Below the pieces are notes generated by a model, which saw nothing but the letters and a program-made list of their open reading frames with translations, searched no databases and was not told the origin of the DNA. A DNA stretch of 64,000 nucleotides from Shinisaurus crocodilurus (Eukaryota > Chordata > Lepidosauria > Squamata > Shinisauridae). Of the stretch, positions 1-9,260 are shown piece by piece. Positions within the stretch are counted from its first letter, which is position 1. Each line of letters opens with the position of its first letter. The stretch spans positions 7,432,857 to 7,496,856 of the forward strand of contig CM037878.1 in the NCBI GenBank assembly GCA_021292165.1, in the 5' to 3' direction. The position numbers and the translations under genes were made by a program.

Positions 1-278
1 ACTGCAGACAATAGTTGAAAAAGACGGTTTAACAGCCTCTGTCCTGCAGATGGCACTATAGCACTGCTGTTTGGCATGCTCTCCCCGCCCCCGCCCCCCA
101 GCAAAAAGTAAACATATTTGTAGCTGGAGAATCCTGTAGCCACCTTTTTTCAGGGGGGGAACATATTATAAGTGGCTGGGTCTGCTAAGGGCACCTTTGC
201 CACCAAAGTAGCAAAAGGCTTCTATGGGGAAAGCCTACCGTTTGGTACAATTGCCATCTTTTAAGCCTTTGGTGTAAC

Positions 279-640
279 CTGCCCGGTCGCTGAGGTCATC
301 AGACGGCATGCTCCTGGTGGCTCCTCATGGACCTTTGGCCCGATTGGAGTCCACCAGGAGAAGGGCCTTCAGTGTGGCGGCTCCATTTCTGTGGAACTCT
401 CGGCCTCTGGAGGTCAGGCAGGCTCCGAAATTGTGCTGCTTTCGGTGTCTGCTGAAGATCTCCTTGTTCCGGGAAGCTTTTTCTCCGATCTTCAACAACC
501 AATGTAATTTTAGTTTGTTCTCAATGTATTATTTTTATTTCTTTTATCTGTTCTAATCTTTTTATTGTTCACCACTCTGGAATCTACTTGATATGGAGCG
601 GTATACAAATACTGTAAATAACAATAACAACAACAACAAC
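279..640 (+). mobile_element. L2-type LINE, 3' end, 5'-truncated
   Basis: The plus strand keeps the C-terminal part of an L2 ORF2, with the diagnostic stretch RAFSVAAPFLWNS followed by EVRQAP and a SLFREAF-like end, then an AT-rich 3' UTR with GGAGCGGTATACAAAT and an (AAC)n tail. Only about 80 codons of coding sequence remain. A close relative lies at 2478-2826. The family assignment rests on recognised L2 C-terminal wording and is fairly safe; the left boundary is approximate. Confidence 0.8.
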
Positions 641-884
641 AACCCTTTTGCCCTCACCGGCTACACTGAAATAAGCTTAGGCCCCGGGAACTGAACTGCG
701 CAGGCATTCTTGTAGTGAAATTTAGATTGTAAGCTCCTCAGGGCAGGGAACTATTTTGTCATTCTGTTAACAATAATTCTGACAATAATATTTGAGCTCT
801 TGTAAAATCCGTGCTGTGCAACCCACCATGGGCCATGGTGAGGGGGAGCGTGAGAGTTTAGGACTGTTACCATTGATCCGGCCT

Positions 885-1358
885 GGCCTTCCCAGTCCAT
901 TTCCAGACCCAATTCAAAGTGCTGGTCTTGACCTTTATATCCCATCATGACTTGGGGCCAAGATACCTGAAGTGTGACTCGTGTCTCCACATGTGCCTAA
1001 CTGTATTTTGATACCATCATCTGAGATTCTCCTCCAGGTTTCCACACTATCTGAGGTATAGCTGGTGGCTAAAAGACTGATGGCCTTTCCAGTGGTGGCA
1101 CCCTGGATTTGGAACAATCTCCCTAGAGAGCCACGATTGGCACCCACTCTGATGTTTAATTTCCCCAGAGTTTTTATTGATCTCTTTTATTCTGGCACTT
1201 ATATGTATACTGCTTTTACAGATTTGCTGCTTTTAGCTCATTTTTATGTACTTGTTATTTTAACGTGTTTTATTTTGAAAAAATCTTATTGTAAGCTGCC
1301 CTGATCACTTCTTCTTCTTCTTTTTTAAGGTGGGGTATGCAGCTTAATAATAAACAAA
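885..1358 (+). mobile_element. L2-type LINE, 3' end, degraded
   Basis: A stretch reading as FQTQFKVLVLTF-like sequence around 895-935 is followed by a DGLSSGGTLDLEQSP-type region (the usual L2 motif AFSVAAPxLWNSLP, here damaged) near 1080-1130. A 3' UTR then ends in GTAAGCTGCC, a CTT run and GGGGTATGCAGCTTAATAATAAA. It has stops and frameshifts and is a different, older copy than the ones at 279 and 2478. Confidence 0.65.
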
Positions 1359-1359
1359 C

Positions 1360-2104
1360 AAATATTGAACTTGGTGGTAACCCAATGAAATCGAGCAGTG
1401 CTAGGAACGGAATGGGTGAACAGAAGCAGTATGTTGCACAACTCATTTATGAATTTAATTGCACTGGCAAACATGCGTGCATCACGCTCGTGTGCCATTT
1501 TCTCTTTGTGAATGGAGCGGTGCCAAGGACGGTTGCCCGCTGGCTGGCCCGGACGATGGTGCAAAGGCAATTAGGTGACATCTCGACAGAACTAGAAAGC
1601 AAAGAGAAAGGGGGGATCTGATACCCTGATGTGCAACGCATGAGGATTAAGAGTAGAGGAAGGATTTTGAGATCTGGAAGAATGCCTGTTATGCCAGTTT
1701 AGTACCCGCGCATGGGGGTGCTTTCCTGGGATTTTGTCTGATTTGCAGCCAAGCTCCTGGAGCTGCAGCAATGCCAGGTTAAGTTTTTGAACATGACAGC
1801 TCAGGTTTCATCCACAACACAGCAGATGCGAGTCTGGGCATGGAAAGGAGAGAGCATCCTTTCTCTCTTCAATAGTGAGAGGCTATTGAAAGAAATTCCT
1901 CTTCTTTGCTTGCCTTGAACTTTCCTGTCCTTAACGGCGGCGGAGTGCAATACCATATAGTTCTTTTGTCTCCTGTAGTTCCATGCTTGGAGTTCCTGCA
2001 TATCACTTTAGTGCAGTTTGGATCATAAAAAGAAAAGAAAAGCTAATGGGCACAGACCACTGGGAAGGAGGTCACCCGTGCAAGCAAGCCTCATTGAGAT
2101 GTAT
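1360..2104. other. No recognised gene or repeat
   Basis: This stretch has mixed composition and no clear repeat. An open frame of 94 codons (1337-1621, plus strand) has no motif I recognise, and frames also overlap it on the minus strand. I see no splice or promoter context that would support a gene. Confidence 0.4.
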
Positions 2105-2450
2105 GGGAGCCAGTGTGGTGTCATGGTGAGAGTGCTGGACCAGAACTCGGGAGATCTGGGTTCTAGTCCCCACTCAGCCATGATGCTCACTGGGTGACTT
2201 TGAGCCAGTTGCTGATGCTCAGTCTAACCTAACGCACAGGGTTGTTGTGAGGATAAGATGGAGAGGTGGAGGGCCACTGGAGGCATTCAAGGTGCAGCTG
2301 GACAGCCATCTGTCAGGGATGCTTTGATTTGGGTACCTGCATTGAGCAGGGGGTTGGACTCGATGGCCTGGTAGGCCCCTTCCAACTCTACTTTTCTATG
2401 ATTCTATGACCATGTAAGCTGCCTTGGGTTCCTTGCAAGAGGGAAACAGG
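2105..2450 (+). mobile_element. CORE-SINE (T1 family), interrupted by CR1
   Basis: The tRNA-derived head GAGCCAGTGTGGTG and a box B-like GGTTCTAGTCC are followed by the MIR/CORE-type body (CTGGGTGACTTTGAGCCAGT, then GGGTTGTTGTGAGGATAA) and the tail motif ATGTAAGCTGCCTTGGGTTCC. Bases 2269-2409 are a CR1 3' fragment placed between body and tail, so the SINE was there first. Similar copies lie at 4401, 12461, 19683, 36035, 38057 and 46274. Confidence 0.8.
2269..2409 (+). mobile_element. CR1 LINE 3' end, inserted in a SINE
   Basis: The sequence encodes the last CR1 codons (LEAFKVQLDSHLSGML-like), then GGTTGGACTCGATGGCC and the typical CR1 end TTTCTATGATTCTATGA. At about 140 bp it is a strongly 5'-truncated copy. 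No clear target duplication is seen, as usual for CR1. Confidence 0.85.
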
Positions 2451-2477
2451 CAAGGAGAGAGCGCCTCCTCCCTTACC

Positions 2478-2826
2478 AACCTGCCTGGTCGCTGAGGTCA
2501 TCAGATGGCATGCTCCTGGTGGTTCCTCATGGACCTTTGGCCCGATTGGAGTCCACCAGAAGAGCCTTCAGTGCGGCGGCTCCATTTCTGTGGAACTCCC
2601 TGTCTCTGGAGGTCAGGCAGGCTCCGAAATGGTGCTGCTTTCGGCACCTGCTGAAGACCTCCTTGTTCCGGGAAGCTTTTTCTCCGCTCTTCAACCACCA
2701 ATGTAATTTTAGTTTGTTCTCAATATATTGTTTTCATTTCTTTTATCTGTTTTTATCCTTTTATTGTTCACCACTCCGGAATCTACTAGATATGGAGCGG
2801 TATACAAATATTGTAAATAAATAAAG
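2478..2826 (+). mobile_element. L2-type LINE, 3' end, 5'-truncated
   Basis: It is nearly identical in layout to 279-640: a CTGGTCGCTGAGGTCATCAG start, the frame AFSAAAPFLWNSLSLEVRQAP, then FREAF and the 3' UTR with ATGGAGCGGTATACAAAT ending in AAATAAATAAA. A 104-codon frame (2510-2824) runs through it but is only the L2 C-terminus plus UTR. Confidence 0.8.
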
Positions 2827-3209
2827 TGATATCATGCAATGTCTGATGGATTGCACCTGACTAAAGCTTCTAGTCCTCATGTATGTCTGTAGATTTTTAT
2901 TTTTGAAATATGCAGGGAATAGACTGAAAGGGAATCGGCTGAAAGGGAACCGGCTGAAAAGGCTGCTGTAATGGGATAGGGTCTTGTAAGCTACCGTATG
3001 TCCCTTTCTCACAGCATCCGATGATGTTCTTGGCCAGATGTCTTCTTCTACCAGCCCAACTACTGGACCCTCCTTCCAAATAATGGAACATGTCAAAGGT
3101 CAGGTTCATTGAGAATCAACGTGGGATCTGAATCAAGCAACCGGAAGCCGAACAAGCACATCTGCAAGCAATCCACTGACTGACTTTGAGTGCTCATCAT
3201 GACCGTGTA

Positions 3210-3302
3210 TACCACCCTGCCCAATGGTCATGCTGGCTGGGGATGATGGGGCTTGCAGTCTAACACATCTGGAGGCGGGTACCATGTTGGGGAAGGCTGG
3301 TG
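3210..3302. mobile_element. Palindromic MITE, group B, one arm
   Basis: One arm of a very common hairpin element is seen, with GCTGGCTGGGGATGATGGG, an ACACATCTGGAGG-like block and TTGGGGAAGGCTGG at the end. The opposite arm is missing or too decayed to follow. It abuts the TG run and the GAGTC hAT element on its right. Confidence 0.55.
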
Positions 3303-3319
3303 TGTGTGTCTGTATATAC

Positions 3320-3994
3320 CAGGGATGTTGAGGAATCCTTGGTTTCGAGTCACGAGTCGAATCATGAGTCTTTGGACCCGAGTCTCGAGTCCGAGTCCTT
3401 GGTCCAAAATGGTGACTCACGAGTCATGAGTCACGAGTCACTCCCAAAGCTGACTCCACGAGTCCCCATTAAAATCAATTGGGGTTTTCCCCAACAAAAT
3501 AAGGCTACTTCAGATGTGTGGCTTAAATAAATTCTAGGCACAAGTGTGCCTTTTTATTTCAAAACTCTGCAACTGATTTTGGCAAGAACAGACCAGGCAG
3601 ACAAACCCAAAATAACCAGACAGGCAGAGGCGGCAGGGAACCCCAAAGCAGGCAGGCAGAGGCCTTTGTCTTGGACAATTCAAACTGTGGAACTGGTTAA
3701 GAAGAGACCAGGCAGGCAGAGGAGGCAGGGAACCCCAAACAGGCAGGCAGAGGCAGCCAAACCCAAAATGTCTGAAAGGTTGCATTTTAGGAAAATGATT
3801 TTAAAAAATAAACTTGCTGTACTTCCTAAAACCTATCCATGTTGCATTTGAGGAACACAATTTTGGAACACGAGTCCTTGGTCCCGAGTCCCGAGTCGAG
3901 TCTCGAGTCCCATTAAAAATATTGGGACTCGAGTCAGAGGGGGGACTCAGTCCAACTCACGAGTCGAGTCCTGGAGTCCGAGTCCCCATCCCTG
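3320..3994. mobile_element. Complete non-autonomous hAT element with GAGTC repeats
   Basis: The element starts CAGGGATG and ends CATCCCTG and is flanked by a perfect 8-bp duplication GTATATAC (3312-3319 and 3995-4002), the hallmark of hAT transposition. The terminal inverted repeat is short. Both ends (about 3350-3470 and 3865-3990) are packed with GAGTC or GACTC pentamers, which look like subterminal transposase-binding repeats. The interior (3590-3770) has a partly duplicated CAGGCAGAGGC-type block. No transposase coding is visible, so it would depend on a partner element. Confidence 0.88.
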
Positions 3995-4323
3995 GTATAT
4001 ACGCATGGACACACGCACGCACAGCATAATGCTCAGTTTATTAGGATCAGTGTTACCGCAACCCAATGCATCGTTACCTGGGAGTAAACTCCATTGAACC
4101 CCCTGCTGCTTGTGTCTGACTGTGTAGGTTCAGCTTGTAAAACACACTGAGCTTTAAGGAAGGATCTTCAGCCAGTTCAAAGGCAACCTTGAGCTTCTAA
4201 ATTAGAAATGCAAACAATCTCGCAAACAAGCACTCCCATTTCAACTGCTGGAGTGCAGTAGGAGGGAACCCTGTCCAAAATAAGGCAAGAAGTCTCTAAC
4301 CCTCACTCTCTGACTTCCTCTAT

Positions 4324-4396
4324 GCCTGGGGTGGGCAACTTTGGGAGGTCTGGGGGGCAGTTTTGCCCCCCTGTGGTCTACAGACCATGGGGTGCC
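4324..4396. mobile_element. hAT-like fragment, group D
   Basis: The wording GGGGTGGGCAACTTTGGG resembles the CAGGGGTGGGGAAC ends seen at 15168, 45511 and 58131. No terminal repeat partner or duplication is visible, so this is only a fragment call. It directly precedes a CORE-SINE. Confidence 0.3.
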
Positions 4397-4400
4397 AAAA

Positions 4401-4639
4401 GTGTGGCGTACTGGTGAGAGTGTTGGACTGGGACTCGGGAGATCTGGGTTCTAGTCCCCGCTCGGCCATGAAACTCACTGGGTGACTTTGGGCCAGTCAC
4501 TGACTCTCAGCCTAACCTACCTCACGGGGTTGTTGTGAGGATAAAATGGAGAGGAGGATGAGGATTATGTAAGCCGCCTTGGGTTCCTTTCAGGAAAAAA
4601 GGCGGGGTATAAATATAATAAATAAATAAATAAATAAAT
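4401..4639 (+). mobile_element. CORE-SINE (T1 family), near full length
   Basis: The copy shows the tRNA-like head GTGTGGCGTACTGGTGAGAG, box B-like GGTTCTAGTCC, the MIR/CORE-type body (CACTGGGTGACTTTGGGCC, GGGTTGTTGTGAGGATAAAA), the tail AAGCCGCCTTGGGTTCC and an (AAAT)n end. The tRNA head would carry an internal Pol III promoter. It is among the best-preserved T1 copies in the window. Confidence 0.85.
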
Positions 4640-6340
4640 GCACCCCCAAGCAATAAAATAAAATAAAAATGCAAATAAGCTAAAAGTAGCTCTTTCAGTG
4701 TTCCGTGGTCACTACAGATGCCATCTTTTTGGTTAAAAAAAAAACAAACGGGTGGGTGGGCAGGAGAGAGTGGTGGTAGGGAGAGCGACGCCCTATGCAG
4801 TCTGTGGGCAGCGAGTTGCCCACCCCCTACCCTATGTGAATTTTTCGCAAACAGTAAAACTTGAAAGCCCCATTATCACCTCATTCATCTGGCAGAGCAA
4901 AGCCGGTCTGTCCATTAGGCTGGCACTCCGGCGGAGGACAACACTCTTCTGGTCCAAAAAACTTCCAGAGCTGCACTCCCCCATGTCGTCCCCCCCCCCA
5001 CAACAACACTGCACGGCATCCCGCTGTTTGGGGAGGAGGGAAGAACTGTGTGAGAGCAACACAGTTCAGACAAGACACAGTATTCACATATATCAAAGGG
5101 AAGGGAGGCATGCGGGACAGTTGCACCCACGGGCAGCCGCAAAACTTTTTTTTTTTTTAATCCCTTTTTAAAATATATGTACACGGATTTGTATATACCC
5201 GTAGCAATGAATACATATGAAATGCATGCAACTTTCTAGCAATTATATACACAGGCTTCAGCAAGAGCAGACCAAATATCCAAGAAAGTATTCATTTGAA
5301 GGTGGCATCTGTATATGCCATCCATTGAAAGCGTTGTAAGGTCTTCAAACCATTGCATTATAGGAGATGAGTGTTTAACCTTCCAGTGTTGCGCAATGTC
5401 AGTCTTTTAGCTGTCAAGAGGACGCAGATAATCCATTTATATGCTGACCATTTGTTAATTTCCACGAAATGGGTAAATTGATTTAAAAGAGCGTGTACAT
5501 CAGTGAATATTAAAGGCTGTTCCAGTACAAAATTTATCTGTGTAATAACCTCCTCCCCAAAAGAAGGAACTACTGGGCATCGGTACGACAGGCAGACGCC
5601 AAAGCGGCAATCTACTGATTAGGCATTTTGTGTCCGCGGGTCCCAAACAGTCAGGGACACCTGCTTTACAGAATGTGGCCTCTTTCCCCTTGCTTTCCTG
5701 TGTGGGGTGCTTTGTCCTGTTTCAGTGCTTAAGCCCCTGTGTGTGTTGTGAGGCCAGGCTGTTTGGTGCAAAGCTCTCCTTGCATGCAAAGTGCCCTTTC
5801 TCCTTCCGCCCCCATCACCAAAGTTCCCCCTTGTGAGCTCTAAGTGTGCATAACACGGGGTCAGAGAGATACAGCCCCATGCTCACCCAGTGCGCCCTGT
5901 CACCTGAGTGATGGTTTCCCTGTGTGGACTTTATATATACCAATGGCGGTGTGCTGTCAATTGGATTTTGATTTCCGCCATATCCTAAACTCTGTTAGGG
6001 CCACGTGGGGAGGGCAGCTGTCAAGGTGAGGGCAGCTATATTTGAATTACCCCCACCCACTGAAGCCAATGAAGGAAAGTCGACCGGAAGTCAGTGGGAA
6101 ATAAATCTTTTGCGTCAGGTCTGGGGCGAATTTAAGTCATGCCATCTGACAGGGACATGCCCATAGCTCTGCCCCTGTGCCACCTACAACTCCGCCCCTT
6201 CTCAGCCATTCCCTGGGGCAACTGACCTGCTCTGCCAGCACATCTGCCCTATTTCTGGTGTATCAGCCGTTCTGCAGGTATAACAGGGCTTCTGCCAAAT
6301 CCTTGACCGCCCAGCCAGCGCATTTTGGGTATACACATAC
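4640..6340. other. No recognised gene; AT-rich middle
   Basis: A poly-T run of about 13 lies near 5146-5158. The region 5160-5600 is AT-rich and may be old LINE 3' UTR, but no family could be fixed. At 5630-6030 short overlapping frames exist in several phases without a motif. Nothing here supports a gene. Confidence 0.4.
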
Positions 6341-6354
6341 AGCTGTCCTGAATT

Positions 6355-6710
6355 AACCTGAGATAATGGTATTCAGGAATAATCAATCATCGTTAAAAGT
6401 ATGGAATTCACTTCCACAAGATGTCATGATGGTCACCAATTTGGATGGCTTTAAAGGGGATTGGACAAATTCCTGGAGGAGAAGGCTATCAGTGGCTACT
6501 AGTCCTGATTGGCTATATGCCACCTCCAGTATCAGAGGCTGTACGCTCATGTACTCCAGTTGCTGGGGAACATGGGTGGGAGGGTGCTGTTGCACTCATG
6601 TCCCACTTGTGGGTTTCCCACAGGCATCAGGTTGGGTTGGCCACTGTGTGAAGGCAATGTTGGACTAAATGGACCTTTGATCCATATTTTCATATTCTTT
6701 TCATATTCTC
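6355..6710 (+). mobile_element. CR1-type LINE 3' end, second subfamily
   Basis: The last coding stretch (VWNSLPQDVMMV, then LDGFK) is followed by the long 3' UTR typical of another CR1 subfamily: GGCTATCAGTGGCTACTAG, CCAGTTGCTGGGGAACATGGG and GTTGGACTAAATGGACC. Frames are broken. The same 3' UTR type occurs at 13560-13810, 14950, 32330 and 34632. Confidence 0.8.
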
Positions 6711-6879
6711 AGCCGTCATCTGAAATGTTTTTATGTGTAATGATGACTCTCCTTTTCCTAAGACCGCTGCATGTTCTGCCTCAAAAACAGTTCCTGACTC
6801 AGGGATGGAAACAAAAATATACACCAGAAAGATAATCCCGGCTGAATTTTTTCTTCTTCTTACATGACTTAACTCAACC

Positions 6880-6968
6880 TTCTCCAACCTGGCGCCCTCC
6901 AGATGCGCTAGGACTACAATTCCTATAATCCACACCACCAGTGGCCATGCTGGCTGGGGACGATGGGC
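6880..6968. mobile_element. Palindromic MITE, group B, partial
   Basis: The arm CTCCAACCTGGCGCCCTCCAGATG continues into GGACTACAATTCC and then into the start of the other arm, CATGCTGGCTGGGGACGATGGG. The second arm breaks off, so the hairpin is incomplete. Confidence 0.6.
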
Positions 6969-8321
6969 ACTGTACTTGCTTAACCTAATACTTGTGCAGA
7001 CTGCTCTTTGGTGGCTGCCACTCTGTGCCTGGTGGGAGAACATCGTCAACAGCAAGAGCGCTTTAGAATTTCTCTCTCCCCCCCCCCTCAAACCGAAGGG
7101 TCCCCAAAGCTTTGAAAGCTGCACATCCCTGGAACAAAAGCAAACGAGCGACCGGCCCTGCCGCTGTTGTGGTGGTGCCCCACCAGGGCCTGCCTGCTGC
7201 GCCTTGCGGCCAAGTGCGCGGCTGGCCGGGGTCGGAGGATGCGGGGATGCAGGAACGGCTGGACCACTCCGTCCTGGCGCATCCTCTCAGGGACGGCTTG
7301 TTGTCCCGCGGCCGCTCTCCTGTCACGGGGGGCGCTGGGATGACTGCCGCCAACCGAAGCTGCGCAGTCATCGCCGCCTGTTACATAACCCGGGCACTGA
7401 ATTAATGAATGGATGAAACCCCCCCCTTCTCCCCCCCCCCCGCCACTTCTGGGCACAAACTCCGTCCGCGCTCCGTGTTAACCCCTCATTGCCCTGCTGC
7501 GGCGCGGCGGAGAGGGGCAGAGAGACCCACCTGTCCGTCGCCCCACCGAAGCCACCTACTTCCTCTCCGGCCCCATCGCCTGATGATTGCTCTCCCCGCG
7601 TCCCCGGCCGTGATATACCGCCCCCCCCACCCCCCACTTCGAGAGCCGAGGCTCCTTTAAGGCAGGCGGGCGGGCGGAGGCGGAGCGAAGCGAGAAGGGA
7701 ACAAACCGACCCACGCTCCGGGCGAGCAGAGCCGGGGCGAGCGGCGCAGAGGCTGGAGGGGCCGAGGGGGGGTGAGGGAGCGGGGGCTGCCCCGCAGAAA
7801 GGGGCTGGAAAGCGGGGGGGGCGGGAGACCCAGCCGCGGGGGGGGGGAGGCGGGGGCGGTGCAGAAAGTGAGGAAGGGGCTGGCGAAGCCGAGGAAGGCG
7901 ACCGCGGAAAAGTTTTCTTTGGGGGGGGGGATTTTTAGTAGGGGGGAGGGAAAAGGGGTGTTTTGGGGGGGAGGTGGGAAGCAGCGAGCACAGCTAGGTT
8001 GGAAGTGGGCTGGGGGCGTCCCGGGAGAACTGGAGGTGCGTGTGTGTGTGTGGGGGGCGTTTAGCAGGCTGCAAGTTGGCGGAGGTGACCCGGTAAAGAG
8101 AAGGGCCGAAGAAGGAGCGGGCCATCGGGAAAGGAGTGGGGGCGTTGGGGAAAAGTCAGGGTGCAAGGGGGAAGTCGGGGTCCCCTCTGTTGGGGCAGAG
8201 CAGGAGGGGGGATTAAGGGGGGGCTAGCAGATCGCAAGGGGGGCTACTCGGGATCCAGTCGTCGGAAGAGGGAGGCCGCCCAGGGGAGGCGAGGGGGATC
8301 TTCTCCGGGGGGGGGGAGCGT

Positions 8322-9227
8322 TTGGTCCTAGCGGGCCGCTCGTCGCCCCTTGAGCCATCCGGCCGGCGGCGCTGCGGGCCCGCGGGGCGCTTTGGTGCCA
8401 GGAGGCGCTGGGACTGGGGCGGGCGGTCGAGGAGGCGGGGGGGCTTGGCCGTCGGGGTCCAGGAGCGCGGCTGCGGCGCCGGCGTGCAGGAGGAGGCCCT
8501 GCGCTGGGGGGTGCAGGAGCAGAGCCGGCGCCAGCCCCCCGGCGGCGGGCCGGAGGGAGGCCCTCGGGCCGGCCTCCCGGGAGCGCCGCCGCAGGAGCCG
8601 GAGCCGCTGCCGCGCTGGGGAGGGGGCGGGCGGTGGGCGAGGGCGCGGCCCCCCAGGGCGGCCGGCGGGGCGGGGTGCAGTGGGCGGGTGAGGGGCCGCC
8701 GGCAGGGGGCGCGGGCGTGCAGGAGCGGGCCGGCCGGCAGGGGGCGCGCCGCTGCGGGGTCCAGGAGGAGCACCCCCCGCGGGGCCTGGAGGGGCCCCCG
8801 CCCGCTGGGGGGAGGAGGGGGAGGGGGAGGAGGAGCCCTGTGGGGGCCCGGTTGGCCCCGGCTTGCTGGAGGAGCAGGGCCTAGGCCAGGGGGCTGGCAG
8901 GAGCAAGGCCTGAGCCTGGGGGGCTGGCAGGAGCAAGAGGGCAGGGCCAGGGTGGTGGAGCAGGAGGTGGGCCTGCGTGCCCAGTGCCAGCCTCAGGCCG
9001 AGAAGGAGGTGAGCCCGGGCCTCGCCCTCCTTGAGCCCGGCTGGGGGCGCCGGCAGGTGGTGCAGCATTCGGCCCTGCAGGAGGGAGCGGTGAGCCGGGG
9101 GGTGCAGGAGGAGGGGGAGCAGAGCCGGGGGGTGCAGGAGGGCTGGCAGGAGCACGGGGGCTTAGGCCACGGGGTGCAGGAAGGGGGGGAGGGCAACCTG
9201 GGCAGGCTGCAGCCGCAGCAGGGCTAG
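8322..9227 (+). other. Long GC-rich open frame, coding status doubtful
   Basis: An open frame of 301 codons begins MVLAGRSSPLEPSGRR and ends LGRLQPQQG. It is rich in G, R, Q and E and contains recurring GVQE motifs. I recognise no domain. A minus-strand frame of 275 codons overlaps almost all of it (8328-9155), which is expected when GC-rich DNA lacks stop codons. A splice-donor-like CAG|GTGGGA lies just downstream at 9246-9247. It could be a first exon, but low complexity makes chance more likely. Confidence 0.15.
8457..9182. repeat. Degenerate 12-bp repeat, GGGGTGCAGGAG
   Basis: The unit GGGGTGCAGGAG or close variants (GGGGTCCAGGAG, GGCTGGCAGGAG) recurs about a dozen times, for example near 8457, 8482, 8507, 8713, 8757, 8899, 8925, 9100, 9129 and 9171. 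Spacing is irregular and the unit falls in different reading frames. This argues for DNA-level repetition rather than selection on a peptide. Confidence 0.6.
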
Positions 9228-9260
9228 AGGAAGTGGAGGATCCAGGTGGGACCCGGAAGA

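Larger units (their letters stand above)
7100..9260. promoter_or_regulatory. CpG island, large
   Basis: About 2 kb is strongly GC-rich with dense CpG dinucleotides, GGGCGG/CCGCCC boxes and long C or G runs, against an AT-rich surrounding. In vertebrates such islands usually mark an unmethylated promoter and first exon. No TATA box or convincing first exon could be fixed, and the direction of transcription is unknown. Confidence 0.75.

Noticed and set aside
3335..3470. Plain minisatellite or regulatory array of GAGTC
   Set aside because: The array is bounded by terminal repeats and an 8-bp target duplication, so it is part of a hAT element.
8328..9155. 275-codon minus-strand open frame in the CpG island
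   Set aside because: It is Pro/Ala/Leu/Arg low complexity, exactly opposite another long open frame, and has no domain; GC-rich DNA without stops explains it.
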